64,000 nt of DNA from Planctomycetaceae bacterium (GTDB lineage: Bacteria; Planctomycetota; Planctomycetia; Planctomycetales; Planctomycetaceae): assembly GCA_041398825.1 (NCBI GenBank), contig JAWKTX010000001.1, positions 930,001 to 994,000 on the forward strand, read 5' to 3'. Both the position numbers and the translations under genes were made by a program. Below the pieces are notes generated by a model, which ran no database searches, was not told the DNA's origin, and saw nothing but the letters and a program-made list of their open reading frames with translations. This document shows, one piece after another, positions 24,471 through 33,569 of the stretch (positions are counted from its first letter, which is position 1; each line of letters begins with the position of its first letter).

Positions 24471-26756
24471 ATGAATGAGCATACCTTCGTTCCGAAAGTG
24501 AATCCCCTACGTTCAATCAGAGATATTTTCCTCGCGGCTCGTGCACTGCCAGCCGGTGAGGAACGCGATCGGTATCTGAAGACTGCGGTCGGTGATGATC
24601 CGGGACTGCGTCAACGAGTCGAACGGATGCTGGCGTCGCTGCAGGATGCGGAACCTAATCCACTGGTTCAGGCGATGGAGAGTCTGAACATGGACGCCCC
24701 TGGGGAGACGGAATGCTTGGCCATCGACGTCAGTCAGCACCCGACCATTGGCCCGTATAAGTTGCTCGAACGTCTGGGGACTGGCGGGATGGGGGAGGTG
24801 TTTGTCGCGGAGCAACGGCAACCCGTGCGGAGAAACGTCGCTCTGAAGCTGATCAAACGGGGGATGGATTCCAGGGAAGTTGTGGCGAGGTTCGAGGCCG
24901 AACGCCAGGCACTGGCGATGATGAGTCATCCGAATATTGCCAGTGTCCTGGATGCGGGGCAGACGGAAGAAGGGCGTCCCTATTTCGTGATGGATTTGGT
25001 GCGCGGCATTCGCATTACCCACTACTGTGATCAACACAAGTTAGACCTGCGTCAACGACTGGAACTTATGGTGACGGTGTGCCAGGCCGTGCAACATGCT
25101 CATCACAAGGGCATTATTCATCGCGACCTGAAACCCGGCAATATTCTGGTGGAGCTCGACGACGTTCGCCACGTTCCCAAAGTGATCGACTTCGGCGTAG
25201 CCAAGGCGACCAACCAGCGGCTCACAGAACGGACGTTATTTACACAGTTCTCGCAGATGATTGGCACGCCGCTGTACATGAGTCCCGAGCAGGCTCAGAT
25301 GACCAGCATGGATGTCGATACGCGGAGCGATGTGTATTCGCTGGGCGTTGTGCTGTACGAACTGCTTACGGGCAGCACTCCCTTTGATCGTGCAACTCTG
25401 AACAAAGCAGGGTACGACGAAATGCGCCGCATCATTCAGGAAGACGAACCTCCGCGTCCCAGTCAACGCATTAGTACTCTCAAGGCGGAACGCCTCTCAA
25501 CGCTGACCGAGCAACAACAGAAAGCAACGCCGCAACTTGAACGACAGGTGGAACGGGAACTGGACTGGATTGTGATGAAGTCCCTCGAAAAAGATCGTAT
25601 ACGCCGATACGAATCCGCCAGTGCACTGGCAGCCGATCTGCAGCGATATCTTAATGGCGATCTGGTCCAGGCCTGTCCGCCGTCTGTCGGATATCGCTTT
25701 CGAAAATACTTCGCAAAACACAAGCTTATGCTGACGACCAGCGCTATTCTGGCGTCCGTCCTGATTACGTCTACGATCATCAGCTGGGGCTTTGCGGTTC
25801 ACGCCAATCAAGCCCAGATAACTTCCACCAAATCGGCCGCAGACGCCCTTGATGCAAAGCTGGCGGCGGAAGACGAGAAAAAGAAGGCCATCGTCGCACA
25901 GAAGGCAGCAGTGACTGCCCAAAAGATGTCTGATGTCAATCTTGCGGCAGCGCTGGACGCCGTCGCTAAATTACTGGAGCACGCCTCTAATCCGGAACTA
26001 CTGGAAGTTCCACGAGCGCAGCCGATCCTGAAAAACATCGTCACCGATGCTCTGGCGTTCTATGACAATTTAGAGGTCTCCAAAGCCGAATCGCCGGAAG
26101 TGCGTTTCCAGGCCGCGATGACTCGTGTTCGCCTGGCCCAACTCGCGGGGCATTTTGAGGAGAACGAGCTAAGCAGGCGCGCCTACCTGGACGCGATCGC
26201 CGAGTTCGAGCGACTTGGTAAGCACTTCCCGAATGATCATCGCTATGGAATTCAGCAAGCCCGAGAGACATCAATGCTGGGCTGGCTCTACGTGCACAAT
26301 TTCCATGACTTCTCCGCAGCGGAATCGTGCTTTGAGCAGTCGCTGAGGATCTACGAATCGCTGCAAGAGTCGGACTTGACGACAGACTACGATGTTGACA
26401 AATCCGGAGCCCTGGAGGGCCTCGCGACAACATACGAGCACCAGGGCCGCGTCGAAGAGTATCGAGAGCTTACAAAACGCAACTACGAAGAGTTTGGGTA
26501 TCATCTGAACAAATATGCGAAGCTGATGGAAAGCGAAGACCCGGATCGAGCCGAGCGACTCTGGTTGCAATTCCTCCATGAATACAGAGACGTAGTGTCA
26601 AAGGAAGGCAATCAGGCGAGTAGAAGCTTCTTTGGTAGCAATCTCTGGAAAGCAGCCAGGTTCATGAAAAAGCCCGTGATCGCCAGCGTGCAGCGGAGTT
26701 GGTCACAGAAGCGTACGATCTTGCCCGGTCTTTGGTCACGGATTTTCAGAAAGTAA
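24471..26756 (+). CDS. Membrane Ser/Thr protein kinase with TPR region, C-terminus truncated by frameshift
   Basis: 761 residues from the ATG at 24471 (AAGGA upstream). Kinase domain about 90-370: LGTGGMGEVFVAEQ, Lys in VALKLIKRG, HRDLKPGNIL (about 216), VIDFGVAKA, YMSPEQ, SDVYSLGVVLYELLTG. All catalytic residues are present. One membrane segment (about 420-445, LTTSAILASVLITSTIISWG), then Ala/Lys-rich coiled coil and TPR-like repeats. The last ~45 residues (from about MKKPVIASVQRSWSQ) look out of frame, and TPR coding continues in other frames to 28272. The cytoplasmic kinase may still work with the sigma factor 19043 as a signalling pair; the sensor tail is damaged. Confidence 0.85.
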   Translation: MNEHTFVPKVNPLRSIRDIFLAARALPAGEERDRYLKTAVGDDPGLRQRVERMLASLQDAEPNPLVQAMESLNMDAPGETECLAIDVSQHPTIGPYKLLERLGTGGMGEVFVAEQRQPVRRNVALKLIKRGMDSREVVARFEAERQALAMMSHPNIASVLDAGQTEEGRPYFVMDLVRGIRITHYCDQHKLDLRQRLELMVTVCQAVQHAHHKGIIHRDLKPGNILVELDDVRHVPKVIDFGVAKATNQRLTERTLFTQFSQMIGTPLYMSPEQAQMTSMDVDTRSDVYSLGVVLYELLTGSTPFDRATLNKAGYDEMRRIIQEDEPPRPSQRISTLKAERLSTLTEQQQKATPQLERQVERELDWIVMKSLEKDRIRRYESASALAADLQRYLNGDLVQACPPSVGYRFRKYFAKHKLMLTTSAILASVLITSTIISWGFAVHANQAQITSTKSAADALDAKLAAEDEKKKAIVAQKAAVTAQKMSDVNLAAALDAVAKLLEHASNPELLEVPRAQPILKNIVTDALAFYDNLEVSKAESPEVRFQAAMTRVRLAQLAGHFEENELSRRAYLDAIAEFERLGKHFPNDHRYGIQQARETSMLGWLYVHNFHDFSAAESCFEQSLRIYESLQESDLTTDYDVDKSGALEGLATTYEHQGRVEEYRELTKRNYEEFGYHLNKYAKLMESEDPDRAERLWLQFLHEYRDVVSKEGNQASRSFFGSNLWKAARFMKKPVIASVQRSWSQKRTILPGLWSRIFRK

Positions 26757-28272
26757 AGCACACCGTTATCTGTTTACCGGGATCGTGGCGGACAGGTATG
26801 ATTCCTGGTCGGTGGCGAGCCAGGGCCGGAAGCAGCATCGACAAATCGTCGAACTCCTGAAGAACCCCTGGAATTTACCCAGTAAAATTGCACGCAAAAT
26901 ATGTTGTGCTGTTGGCGAAGTCAGAAGATCCGGTCCCCTTATTGACGGAAATGATTGAACAGTTTCCGGATGTGATTGACTACCATCAGGCACGTGGCGA
27001 AGTGTATGAAAATGGCGGCCAGTTGAATGAATCGAAAGTGATTTTTGCCAGAGTCACCGAACTCCTCGAAAAATTGCTGTCCCGGAAACCGCCAGCGACT
27101 ACAGAGCGAGTCGGTCGAAAGTTCGACGCTGCGAAGAAGTACGATGTAAACCGAAGAATTCTATGACCAGGCTTTCAGAATCGATTCAGGTCGGAGGTAC
27201 TGGATCCCCAATTCGCTGAATGGCTGCGGCTCTGTGCATTAGGAAATTTAGAACGCAATGGCGTAAGGAAAAACCCGACACTGGCATCTGAGTGGGCCAA
27301 ACAAGCTGCGGACAGACTGCAAGATGATGCACGCGGTATGGTTTCGGCAGCTATCGCTGTCAGAGCCGCCGAAGAGTACGAGTTGGCGGTTCAGTATGCC
27401 AACCGCGGCTCTGGTTGTGAATCCAGAAGAACAGGAAGCATATTACGTACGCGGCGAGGCTCTCAGGCAGCTTCACTTCGCTCTCAAGCGGCACTGGCCG
27501 ACTGCAACAGGGCAGTTGAAGCTGAATCCTGAACACACATGGAGTCAGCATGAGCGTGCGATGGGATGACCCAGTTCCAGCAGTACGATGAAGCTCTCGT
27601 TGATCTAAACAAAGCCCTGGAAATTGAATCCAACTCGATTTTTCGCGATCAACAACTGGTCGCCCGGCTGCATCTGCAGCAATACGGAGAAGTTCAGGAT
27701 GGAGTTTTATTCAACTATCCAGGCTGGTAACGGCACATATTACACGCAGTATCAGGTCGCTTTGTTGTCCCTGCGGCTGAATCAGATCAAAGATTACCGA
27801 GACATGTGCCAGCAGGTGCTGAGTACCTTCGCCAATTCTGATGAGTCTAAAGAATTACATTTCAGTGCCTGGACGTGTGCACTGGGCGCGGAAGCTGTTC
27901 AGAATTATGCGCCCCGCCATCACGATGGCTCGCAGGGCTGTCGAAAAAGATCAAAGTCAACCAGCAGTACCTGAACGGGCTGGGTGCGATTCTTGTCCGT
28001 GCCGGCGAGTACGAGGAAGCAAGAAGAAGCAACAGCTGGAGGCCGCGTTTAACAGCGGCTGACACAAGCAATACACAGTCAGCTACACCTATTACTTCTG
28101 GCGATGGCCGAACACCATCTTGGCAACGTCGAAATGGCGAAGAGCAGTGCAGGCAGCCAATGGAATCCTCGGCAAAAGAACTGGCAGGCTCCCCGCCGTG
28201 GAACCGCAGACTATCCCTCCAACTGCTTCGGGAAGGGCCGAAGCACTGATCAGGAAACAGGACGGCAAATAG
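26757..28272 (+). pseudogene. Broken C-terminal TPR region of the kinase
   Basis: Pieces of one TPR array in changing frames: VYENGGQLNESKVIFARVTELLEK (about 27000; shown in part, VYENGGQLNESKV), MVSAAIAVRAAEEYELAVQYANR (27338; AAEEYELAVQYANR), ALVVNPEEQEAYYVRGEAL, ALADCNRAVE, EALVDLNKALEI, QQYLNGLGAILVRAGEYEEA (27965), MAEHHLGNVEMAK (28104) and finally ALIRKQDGK before the TAG at 28270. This order matches the tail of intact planctomycete TPR kinases. At least half a dozen frame changes are needed to rejoin it, too many for sequencing error alone, so this is probably true decay. Confidence 0.72.
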
Positions 28273-28389
28273 AGCTGCCCATACAAGCAGGCAGCGACTG
28301 CGTAGCGAGTCCGGCATTTCCACCGGCGTTATCGCGACATGTGGATCGCGGGACGCGTTGACCATATTAACTGCGGGGCATAATTATCA

Positions 28390-28428
28390 TTGGTTCTGTC
28401 GTTCCAGGTTCGAGTCCTGGTCGGGTTA
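28390..28428 (+). repeat. attR-like repeat: 3' half of tRNA-Gln
   Basis: 39 bases identical to 17911-17949. The 5' half of a tRNA is missing upstream, so it cannot make a functional tRNA. It is interpreted as the displaced 3' end of the original tRNA gene. Confidence 0.88.
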
Positions 28429-28465
28429 GTCTTGAGTTCAAGTCTCGTCAGACGAATCAACCATT

Positions 28466-28505
28466 GAAAAGGGCTGGAAGCGATCACCGCTTTCCAGCCC
28501 TTTTC
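28466..28505. terminator. Intrinsic terminator after the att copy (probably the original tRNA-Gln terminator)
   Basis: GAAAAGGGCTGGAA / TTCCAGCCCTTTTC, 14 bp. Its inner part GAAGCG-ATCAC-CGCTT copies the hairpin after the intact tRNA (GAAGCA-ATCAC-TGCTT). In the minus direction it may also end the vWA gene transcript. Confidence 0.82.
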
Positions 28506-28742
28506 TGTTGAAGAACTCCGCCTGGCCAGCCTGTCGATTGGATTTCGCCCCGCGGCATCGTTGAAAACGGTCAGACTGCGAGCTCCCACATGATGAAGAT
28601 CCTTGCAATCCCATTTTCGTTTGCTTGCGCGGGCTCTGCTTGCCTGCCGGGACGGCAGTGGCCCGGACAATGCGGTTTCGTCGTTGTACTGCTTCGAGAT
28701 GCATCTCCGCACTCTGAATCAGGGAATCGCTGTTCCAGGCTG

Positions 28743-31010
28743 TTACAAGTTTGGCAGCTGTGGTTTTGGAGGTGGTGGCGGGATAGGCGTGTTCATGATT
28801 CGCGTGGGACGCGGTACGAAACGTTGAGTCACTTCAAGGCCGAATGAATCCCTCAGTTCGCGTTCGGCCATGACCTGCCACGGGGTGCCCCTGTTTTCCT
28901 CAATGCAACGTTGCAAAAGTCGTCGAGCGACGGCCAGTCTTTGTTCCGATGGTGGTCCGCCCTGTAATCTCGCTGAGGGGGAAAAGGAGACAAAGTTAGT
29001 TTCGCTTTGAAGGTTCTGCACGTTGTTCAGTGTGCTGGTGGAAACGACGAGGTATTCTCGCAGGCGGACGCTGAGTGCCAACAACCGCCCCATGTTGAGG
29101 TCTGTCCATGCACGCCATCGTGGGGAAGGTTCATTCTGATAAAGCTGCTCGAGTAACGATTCATTCAGCTCTGTTTCCAGGGTCGCCAGCTGTACTTCAT
29201 CCGCGCTGAGTGCGGGAATGTTCTTCAGTTCTTCGTTGGCCTCTTCGTCGTCATTGTCCATTGCTTCTTTATCATTCAAGTCGTTCTTTGGTCTCTCTTG
29301 CGGATTCTGATCCCGGTGATCCTCGATCTTGTCGCTCTCAGACATGGGTGCACGATGTCCTGAGACTTCCGGCCTGGGTTGAAATCCTTGCAACGCGGAC
29401 GCCATCAGGAACGGCAATAATGCTTCTTCGACGGCCTGAGCATCCTGCCATGCTGTGCGGATTTCTCGTGTCAGCATTGGGACCAGACGGGATCTGACGA
29501 ATTCGTTATGGGGTTGACCGCCGAATGCCGGGCGAAAGGTCATATCCGGCTGGGTTTGAGCCAGATTGCCACCACTCCATGTTCGTGCAGCGGATGCAAG
29601 AACGATTTGGCGCAGCGGTTGTCGCTGTAATTGAAACTGTATTTCTGCCAGCGAACGGTAGTCCGGCTGATAGTCTCGAATTTGCTCCAGCGAAAATGGA
29701 GCTCGATCACCGGGGCGATCGTACATCAGGTAGCGACCACCTGTTTCTCGGGACAGCCGTGTCAGTGCATAGGGACTGAAGCCGGACAGCATGGACTGTA
29801 AGTTACTACCGCCCTGCCAGCGGGGTGATGTTCCCTGATAGGGGCCACGAAAAGATTCGTCATAAGTCGCCGGCACTCCGCGGTACCAGTATCCCAGCGA
29901 CAACTTCTGGGGAAATCCTGAATCCGGGCCTCGATGAACCGGCAGGAAGTAGGTGATTCCGTCCGCAGGGTGTGGAAAGGCTGTGTATCCGGTTTGTGCG
30001 CCAAGGACCGCGGAAGGGCCGATCACGTCCACTCGAACATTGGCCCCCAGGCATCTGGCAATTGTGTTTTCCAGTCGCAGGTAGTCGTCACCAGATTCGT
30101 CTGTCCACAGGATTAACAGGTTCTGTCGCTCGCCACCCCGCCATTTGGATGAAAAGAATCGATCGACACACCACTCCACCGATCCGAAAGTGCGTTCGAT
30201 TCCGGATGGATCGGGGGGAAGATTATAGATGGCTTCGGCCACGCGTAAGCCTTTGAAAGTGGGGCTCTGAACAACTCTGACATTATCTCCGAAGGCGACG
30301 ACAGCGTGCTGCATCTGACTCGTCTCGTCTGCCTCGATATTTTTCAGAGTTTCCACCAGTCCCTCCGCCAGCACCTTCATGTCCTGCTGCATACTGAGCG
30401 ACTGGTCGAGAACCCAGACGACCATCGCATCTCCATCTTTCGCGATGGACAACAGGTCGCCTTCCAGGGTACTCGCAATTCCGGTGGGGGTGTCTGCTTC
30501 TTCAACACGAGTTTCTCCTCGGTGACCATGAATGGCCATTGCTCGCACACCCAGCTTTAAGTCCTGCATCAGCTCCGCATCTGTCATCTTTGTGACTGGC
30601 TGAAGGTCGCCCCGGCGTACCTTCACCTGTGAAGATGGCATGGCGGGTGAATCCACAGGAACTGACTCGCCCCCGATTGGAGCAGCTGGAATTTCAGCCG
30701 CAACGGTCGCCTGAAATTGCGACAATGTACTTTGGTCGTGGTTCGTCGCACTAAAATCAACCTCATGCGTCATGTAATCCGCAGCGTCCCGATTATTTGG
30801 GAGCAGTCTTGCTTCAATGACAGTTGAATCGGTGCCGTTGCTGAGCAGCGGCAGTACCCAGAACGCCATCAACACAAATAGAATGCAGTGCACTGTCAGT
30901 GAAATCAGAAAGGGCCGAAGTTCCGTGGAAATCCGGCCAGCTGACAATGGCATTCTTCGCAGCCATTCCCTGAAACGCGGCTGCTGAATTGTCGATCTTA
31001 TGTTTGACAT
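28743..31010 (-). CDS. Membrane-anchored von Willebrand factor A domain protein
   Basis: 755 residues from the ATG at 31010 (GAGG 8 bases upstream; the open frame begins at 31067 without a site). One membrane segment near the N-terminus (LISLTVHCILFVLMAFWVLP), then a linker, then a vWA domain (about 195-390) with the metal-site motif VVWVLDQSLSM and LLILWTDESGDDY, so the MIDAS DxSxS is intact. A long less-conserved stretch, an acidic/Asn-rich linker (NDDEEANEELKN) and a proline-rich C-terminus (PIPPPPPKPQ) follow. Likely outside the cytoplasm, binding a partner in a metal-dependent way. The gene lies just outside the island and downstream of the LamG gene on the same strand. Confidence 0.82.
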   Translation of the reverse strand: MSNIRSTIQQPRFREWLRRMPLSAGRISTELRPFLISLTVHCILFVLMAFWVLPLLSNGTDSTVIEARLLPNNRDAADYMTHEVDFSATNHDQSTLSQFQATVAAEIPAAPIGGESVPVDSPAMPSSQVKVRRGDLQPVTKMTDAELMQDLKLGVRAMAIHGHRGETRVEEADTPTGIASTLEGDLLSIAKDGDAMVVWVLDQSLSMQQDMKVLAEGLVETLKNIEADETSQMQHAVVAFGDNVRVVQSPTFKGLRVAEAIYNLPPDPSGIERTFGSVEWCVDRFFSSKWRGGERQNLLILWTDESGDDYLRLENTIARCLGANVRVDVIGPSAVLGAQTGYTAFPHPADGITYFLPVHRGPDSGFPQKLSLGYWYRGVPATYDESFRGPYQGTSPRWQGGSNLQSMLSGFSPYALTRLSRETGGRYLMYDRPGDRAPFSLEQIRDYQPDYRSLAEIQFQLQRQPLRQIVLASAARTWSGGNLAQTQPDMTFRPAFGGQPHNEFVRSRLVPMLTREIRTAWQDAQAVEEALLPFLMASALQGFQPRPEVSGHRAPMSESDKIEDHRDQNPQERPKNDLNDKEAMDNDDEEANEELKNIPALSADEVQLATLETELNESLLEQLYQNEPSPRWRAWTDLNMGRLLALSVRLREYLVVSTSTLNNVQNLQSETNFVSFSPSARLQGGPPSEQRLAVARRLLQRCIEENRGTPWQVMAERELRDSFGLEVTQRFVPRPTRIMNTPIPPPPPKPQLPNL

Positions 31011-31085
31011 GATTGGCCTCGTACGGTGTCGTGGTACTGCCACTGACACATGGATCAAACAAGTCACTGAGTCTGACAGTTGCAG

Positions 31086-32099
31086 TTACTTTAACGCCCT
31101 GAGGCGTTTGATGATTGCGTCAAATTTCCCCTGCGTCATCACGCCGTTCAGGAGAGTCAGTTCATCAATTTCTCCACAGAACGCCAAAGCCTGAGGACTA
31201 CTTCGAGCAAACTGAATTTGCTGACTGCCGGAATATCTCAGGGCTGATGTCATGCTGAGGTTGGCTGGCAACTGAATCACAACAGGCTTGCCCGAATCAT
31301 CAGCAACGGCGACCACCTTTTGAGACGCGCTCACAGCGCAAATGAGAGTTGTCCATGTGTCCTTACTGATACGAATATTCGGAACTGATTGGGTGAACTT
31401 ACCATGATTCAGGGAAATGATCAGTTCCCCGCTGGGTTTTCTTTCCAGTATCAGCCAATGAAAACCAGCGCCGCCGACAAAAATTGGCTGGGGTTCAGTC
31501 GAATCTCCAGTCGGCTTGAGTCGGATGCGAAGTGTGAATTCGCCCGGATCAATTCCCGGGATCAATGAGCCCGCTCGAAAACCGTTTTTTCGGTCAACTT
31601 GTTCCGATTTTCCGTTCAGGATCATGGCTGTGTCGGAGAACTGCACATTTCGAATGTCCATCGGATAGGCCGTGCCATTCAGTTCCATGGGATGACCATC
31701 AAAATTGTAATGGGCGACAACGCTGGGCATCCGGGGGCTGTCTTTACGGCGTGGGATGCCATCGGGCTGTGACTGACCAATTCTTATGGGCTCGCCGATG
31801 GTCATCGTAAACAGCACGTTGCGATTGGTGGCGATCTGATTCAGCAGGTAGACGTGCCCGGGCGCCACTGGTACGTTTGAAGGGCTCTTACGTTCTGCTG
31901 TCAAATTCTTGCCGCAGAAGTCAGCCAGCTTTCCCTTGCCCAGATCAGTCAGATAGCAGGGGGCGTAGCTGTAATTGAATTTGAAAATGTGATCTTTCTG
32001 ATCGAGTCGAAGTTCGGAGTAATACTGGTTGCCCGCGACCTTCAGCTCTGCCCTGTCCAGAGATCCATGGAATTGATGTGTTCTCCTGAAAATTGCCAT
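31086..32099 (-). CDS. LamG-like domain protein
   Basis: 337 residues. The C-terminal two thirds resemble a LamG/concanavalin fold (VVAHYNFDGHPMELNGTAYP, FTLRIRLKPTGDSTEPQPIF, TWTTLICAVSASQKVVAVAD, CGEIDELTLLNGVM). The N-terminal third (NYSYAPCYLTDLGKGKLAD) is unknown to me. There is no signal peptide. The frame is the same as that of the gene ending at 32103: only a TGA and one codon separate them, so it may be the second half of one secreted protein cut by an in-frame stop. Against that, GGAAG lies 8 bases before its ATG, which would allow separate or coupled translation. Confidence 0.65.
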   Translation of the reverse strand: MAIFRRTHQFHGSLDRAELKVAGNQYYSELRLDQKDHIFKFNYSYAPCYLTDLGKGKLADFCGKNLTAERKSPSNVPVAPGHVYLLNQIATNRNVLFTMTIGEPIRIGQSQPDGIPRRKDSPRMPSVVAHYNFDGHPMELNGTAYPMDIRNVQFSDTAMILNGKSEQVDRKNGFRAGSLIPGIDPGEFTLRIRLKPTGDSTEPQPIFVGGAGFHWLILERKPSGELIISLNHGKFTQSVPNIRISKDTWTTLICAVSASQKVVAVADDSGKPVVIQLPANLSMTSALRYSGSQQIQFARSSPQALAFCGEIDELTLLNGVMTQGKFDAIIKRLRALK

Positions 32100-32102
32100 G
32101 TG

Positions 32103-32872
32103 TCAGCTTCCGTGGCAATAAAATCGACTTTCACCTGATGAGGCACTCCAGTGTGACAGGGCGATCTCCTTCGTTTCAGATGCCTTGAGAATGATCTGCT
32201 GGCTGTGGCCTGTGTGTGGGTTACTGTAGAAACTCACGTAATAATCGCCGGGGGCAACATCTTTCAGCGCCCACGATCCGTCAGGCGACTCTGTAGTAAC
32301 AACGCTATTCGAACTTCCGCCGCTGTATCCGCCAGAGACAGTGTTTGGGGAGACGATTCTGTGTCGAAGTGAGACTGTGATTTTGGAGCTACTGTGCCCG
32401 CCCTCACGTTTTACCACACCAGAAATGTTCGCAAGTTCGTCCGGGGCACATCGCCGCATCCGAACGACACCCACATCATAAATACCTTCAGCATCCGGCT
32501 TCAGGTCCGGCGGCACTATCAATTCCAGCGGGTTGTAGCCGTGGCATTGAAACCGAATCGGCTTTCTGACGTCACGCACGGCGTCAGCAAAAATCCGCCC
32601 TCAATGATTCGCATCTGTGACGACAAACTGCGGTAATCATCGCCAGCATCAATCCTGATCCGCCCGACAACAACATGTCCTTCACGAGAAGGCATTTTAG
32701 CATGTTGCAATACTGTAGCCTTCGCCCGGTTCAGAGCACTCGAACGCAGGGCTGGCCTTGGGTCCATGCGTACTTCAACCAGAGTTTGAGCAGTGGCGAA
32801 AGGTGCGAGCAATGTGGATGAGATGAATCCAAAGACGACACAAACACGGTGTAATGAATGAAGGTTCTGCAT
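32103..32872 (-). pseudogene. Secreted protein with carboxypeptidase-regulatory-like domain, frameshifted
   Basis: Two frames join into one gene. The first (ATG 32872) gives a signal peptide (VCVVFGFISSTLLAPFATAQ) and reads to RIIEGGF. The second goes on as VRDVRKPIRFQCHGYNPLEL to the TGA at 32103, with a carboxypeptidase-regulatory-like domain (ISGVVKREGGHSSSKITVSL, SWALKDVAPGDYYVSFYSNP). Adding one base to the run of five A (32589-32593, plus strand) gives the smooth join GGFFADAVRDVRKPIRFQ. So either a one-base deletion or a homopolymer error. Predicted to act outside the cytoplasm; function unknown. Confidence 0.65.
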
Positions 32873-32994
32873 TCGTTCATCCCGAGGATGGACCGATGTA
32901 TCTGATTCGGACAATCGTTGAGTCGGGGCAGTGGTGGGTGGTTGCATTTTTTCTTTCTGGCTGGTTTTCGGAGATTTGGAGTCCGACCGGTCAG

Positions 32995-33569
32995 CTACGG
33001 TTCCGTTGTTTCGCCTGCCTCTGCATTCCGCCGCATCTTCTCTTGAAACGCCTGAACGTAGGCCTGGGCGGACGCCGTGTCGAAGCAGTCTTTGAAACGG
33101 ATGATCTGGCCGCCTCGCACGTCAAATTTCAATGAATGCCAGCTGGGAACGTCGGTGTCGTGGCCTTTGATTCGGCCTTTTTCGGTCCCGTAGGCGACGA
33201 CTTCCTGGCCGCAGACGAAGTAACGCAGGTTCAGGGCTGTCTGGTCATAACGTTCGATCAGAGAGAAGAATCTGTTCCAGATTTCTGAAGTCCATCTGAA
33301 CCGGAATAGGTTCCGGCGAAAGGAATCGTGTTTGGGTCGCCATCGATAAACAATTCCAGGTCGTCGCTCAATAGATGTCTGATTTGGGCGACCATTTTGT
33401 CTTTATCAACGCGACAGGCTTCTACAAATGCCTGAACAACAGCCAGTGGATGCGTACACAGATCTCCGGGGCAAATATCGATATTGCCCCGCTGAAAAGC
33501 CGTCGTGATGGCTGAGAGAGTGGAATACCGCAGGTTGCAATCTTTTTCTGCTTTGCGTATGACTCTCAC
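32995..33569 (-). pseudogene. SnoaL-like (NTF2-fold) protein, frameshifted
   Basis: First frame (GTG 33569): VVQAFVEACRVDKDKMV, DDLELFIDGDPNTIPFAGTY, SGSDGLQK. Second frame: FWNRFFSLIERYDQTALNL, FVCGQEVVAYGTEKGRIKG, WHSLKFDVRGGQIIRFKDCF, ending with TAG at 32995. One missing T near 33283 would join them (LQKFWNRFF). This is the pattern of SnoaL/ketosteroid-isomerase-like proteins of about 130-150 residues, with the usual IPFAGTY...G and W..L...GGKI..F..YFD elements. The true start may be further in than 33569. Substrate unknown. Confidence 0.68.
33467..33491. repeat. 25-bp near-palindrome
   Basis: CGGGGCAA and TTGCCCCG enclose TATCGATA with one extra A. It lies in the N-terminal part of the SnoaL-like gene; possible operator or chance. 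Confidence 0.5.

Larger units (their letters stand above)
17950..28428. mobile_element. Integrated genomic island at tRNA-Gln (~10.5 kb, decayed)
   Basis: Bounded by the 39-bp repeats. Inside, from left: a tRNA terminator, an integrase relic, an ECF sigma factor, a giant secreted repeat protein in three frames, and a Ser/Thr kinase with a broken tail. All run in the plus direction. The integrase relic next to the tRNA and the restored tRNA 3' end are the standard arrangement for such integrations. No conjugation or phage structural genes are present. With its integrase broken, the element should be unable to excise by itself. Confidence 0.8.

Noticed and set aside
28390..28428. Second tRNA-Gln gene
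   Set aside because: Only the 3' half is present; D-arm, acceptor 5' strand and most of the anticodon stem are missing.
32100..32105. TGA between the two same-frame halves as selenocysteine or read-through
   Set aside because: No selenocysteine hairpin recognised after it, and the following ATG has its own ribosome site; the neighbouring gene is already broken by an indel.
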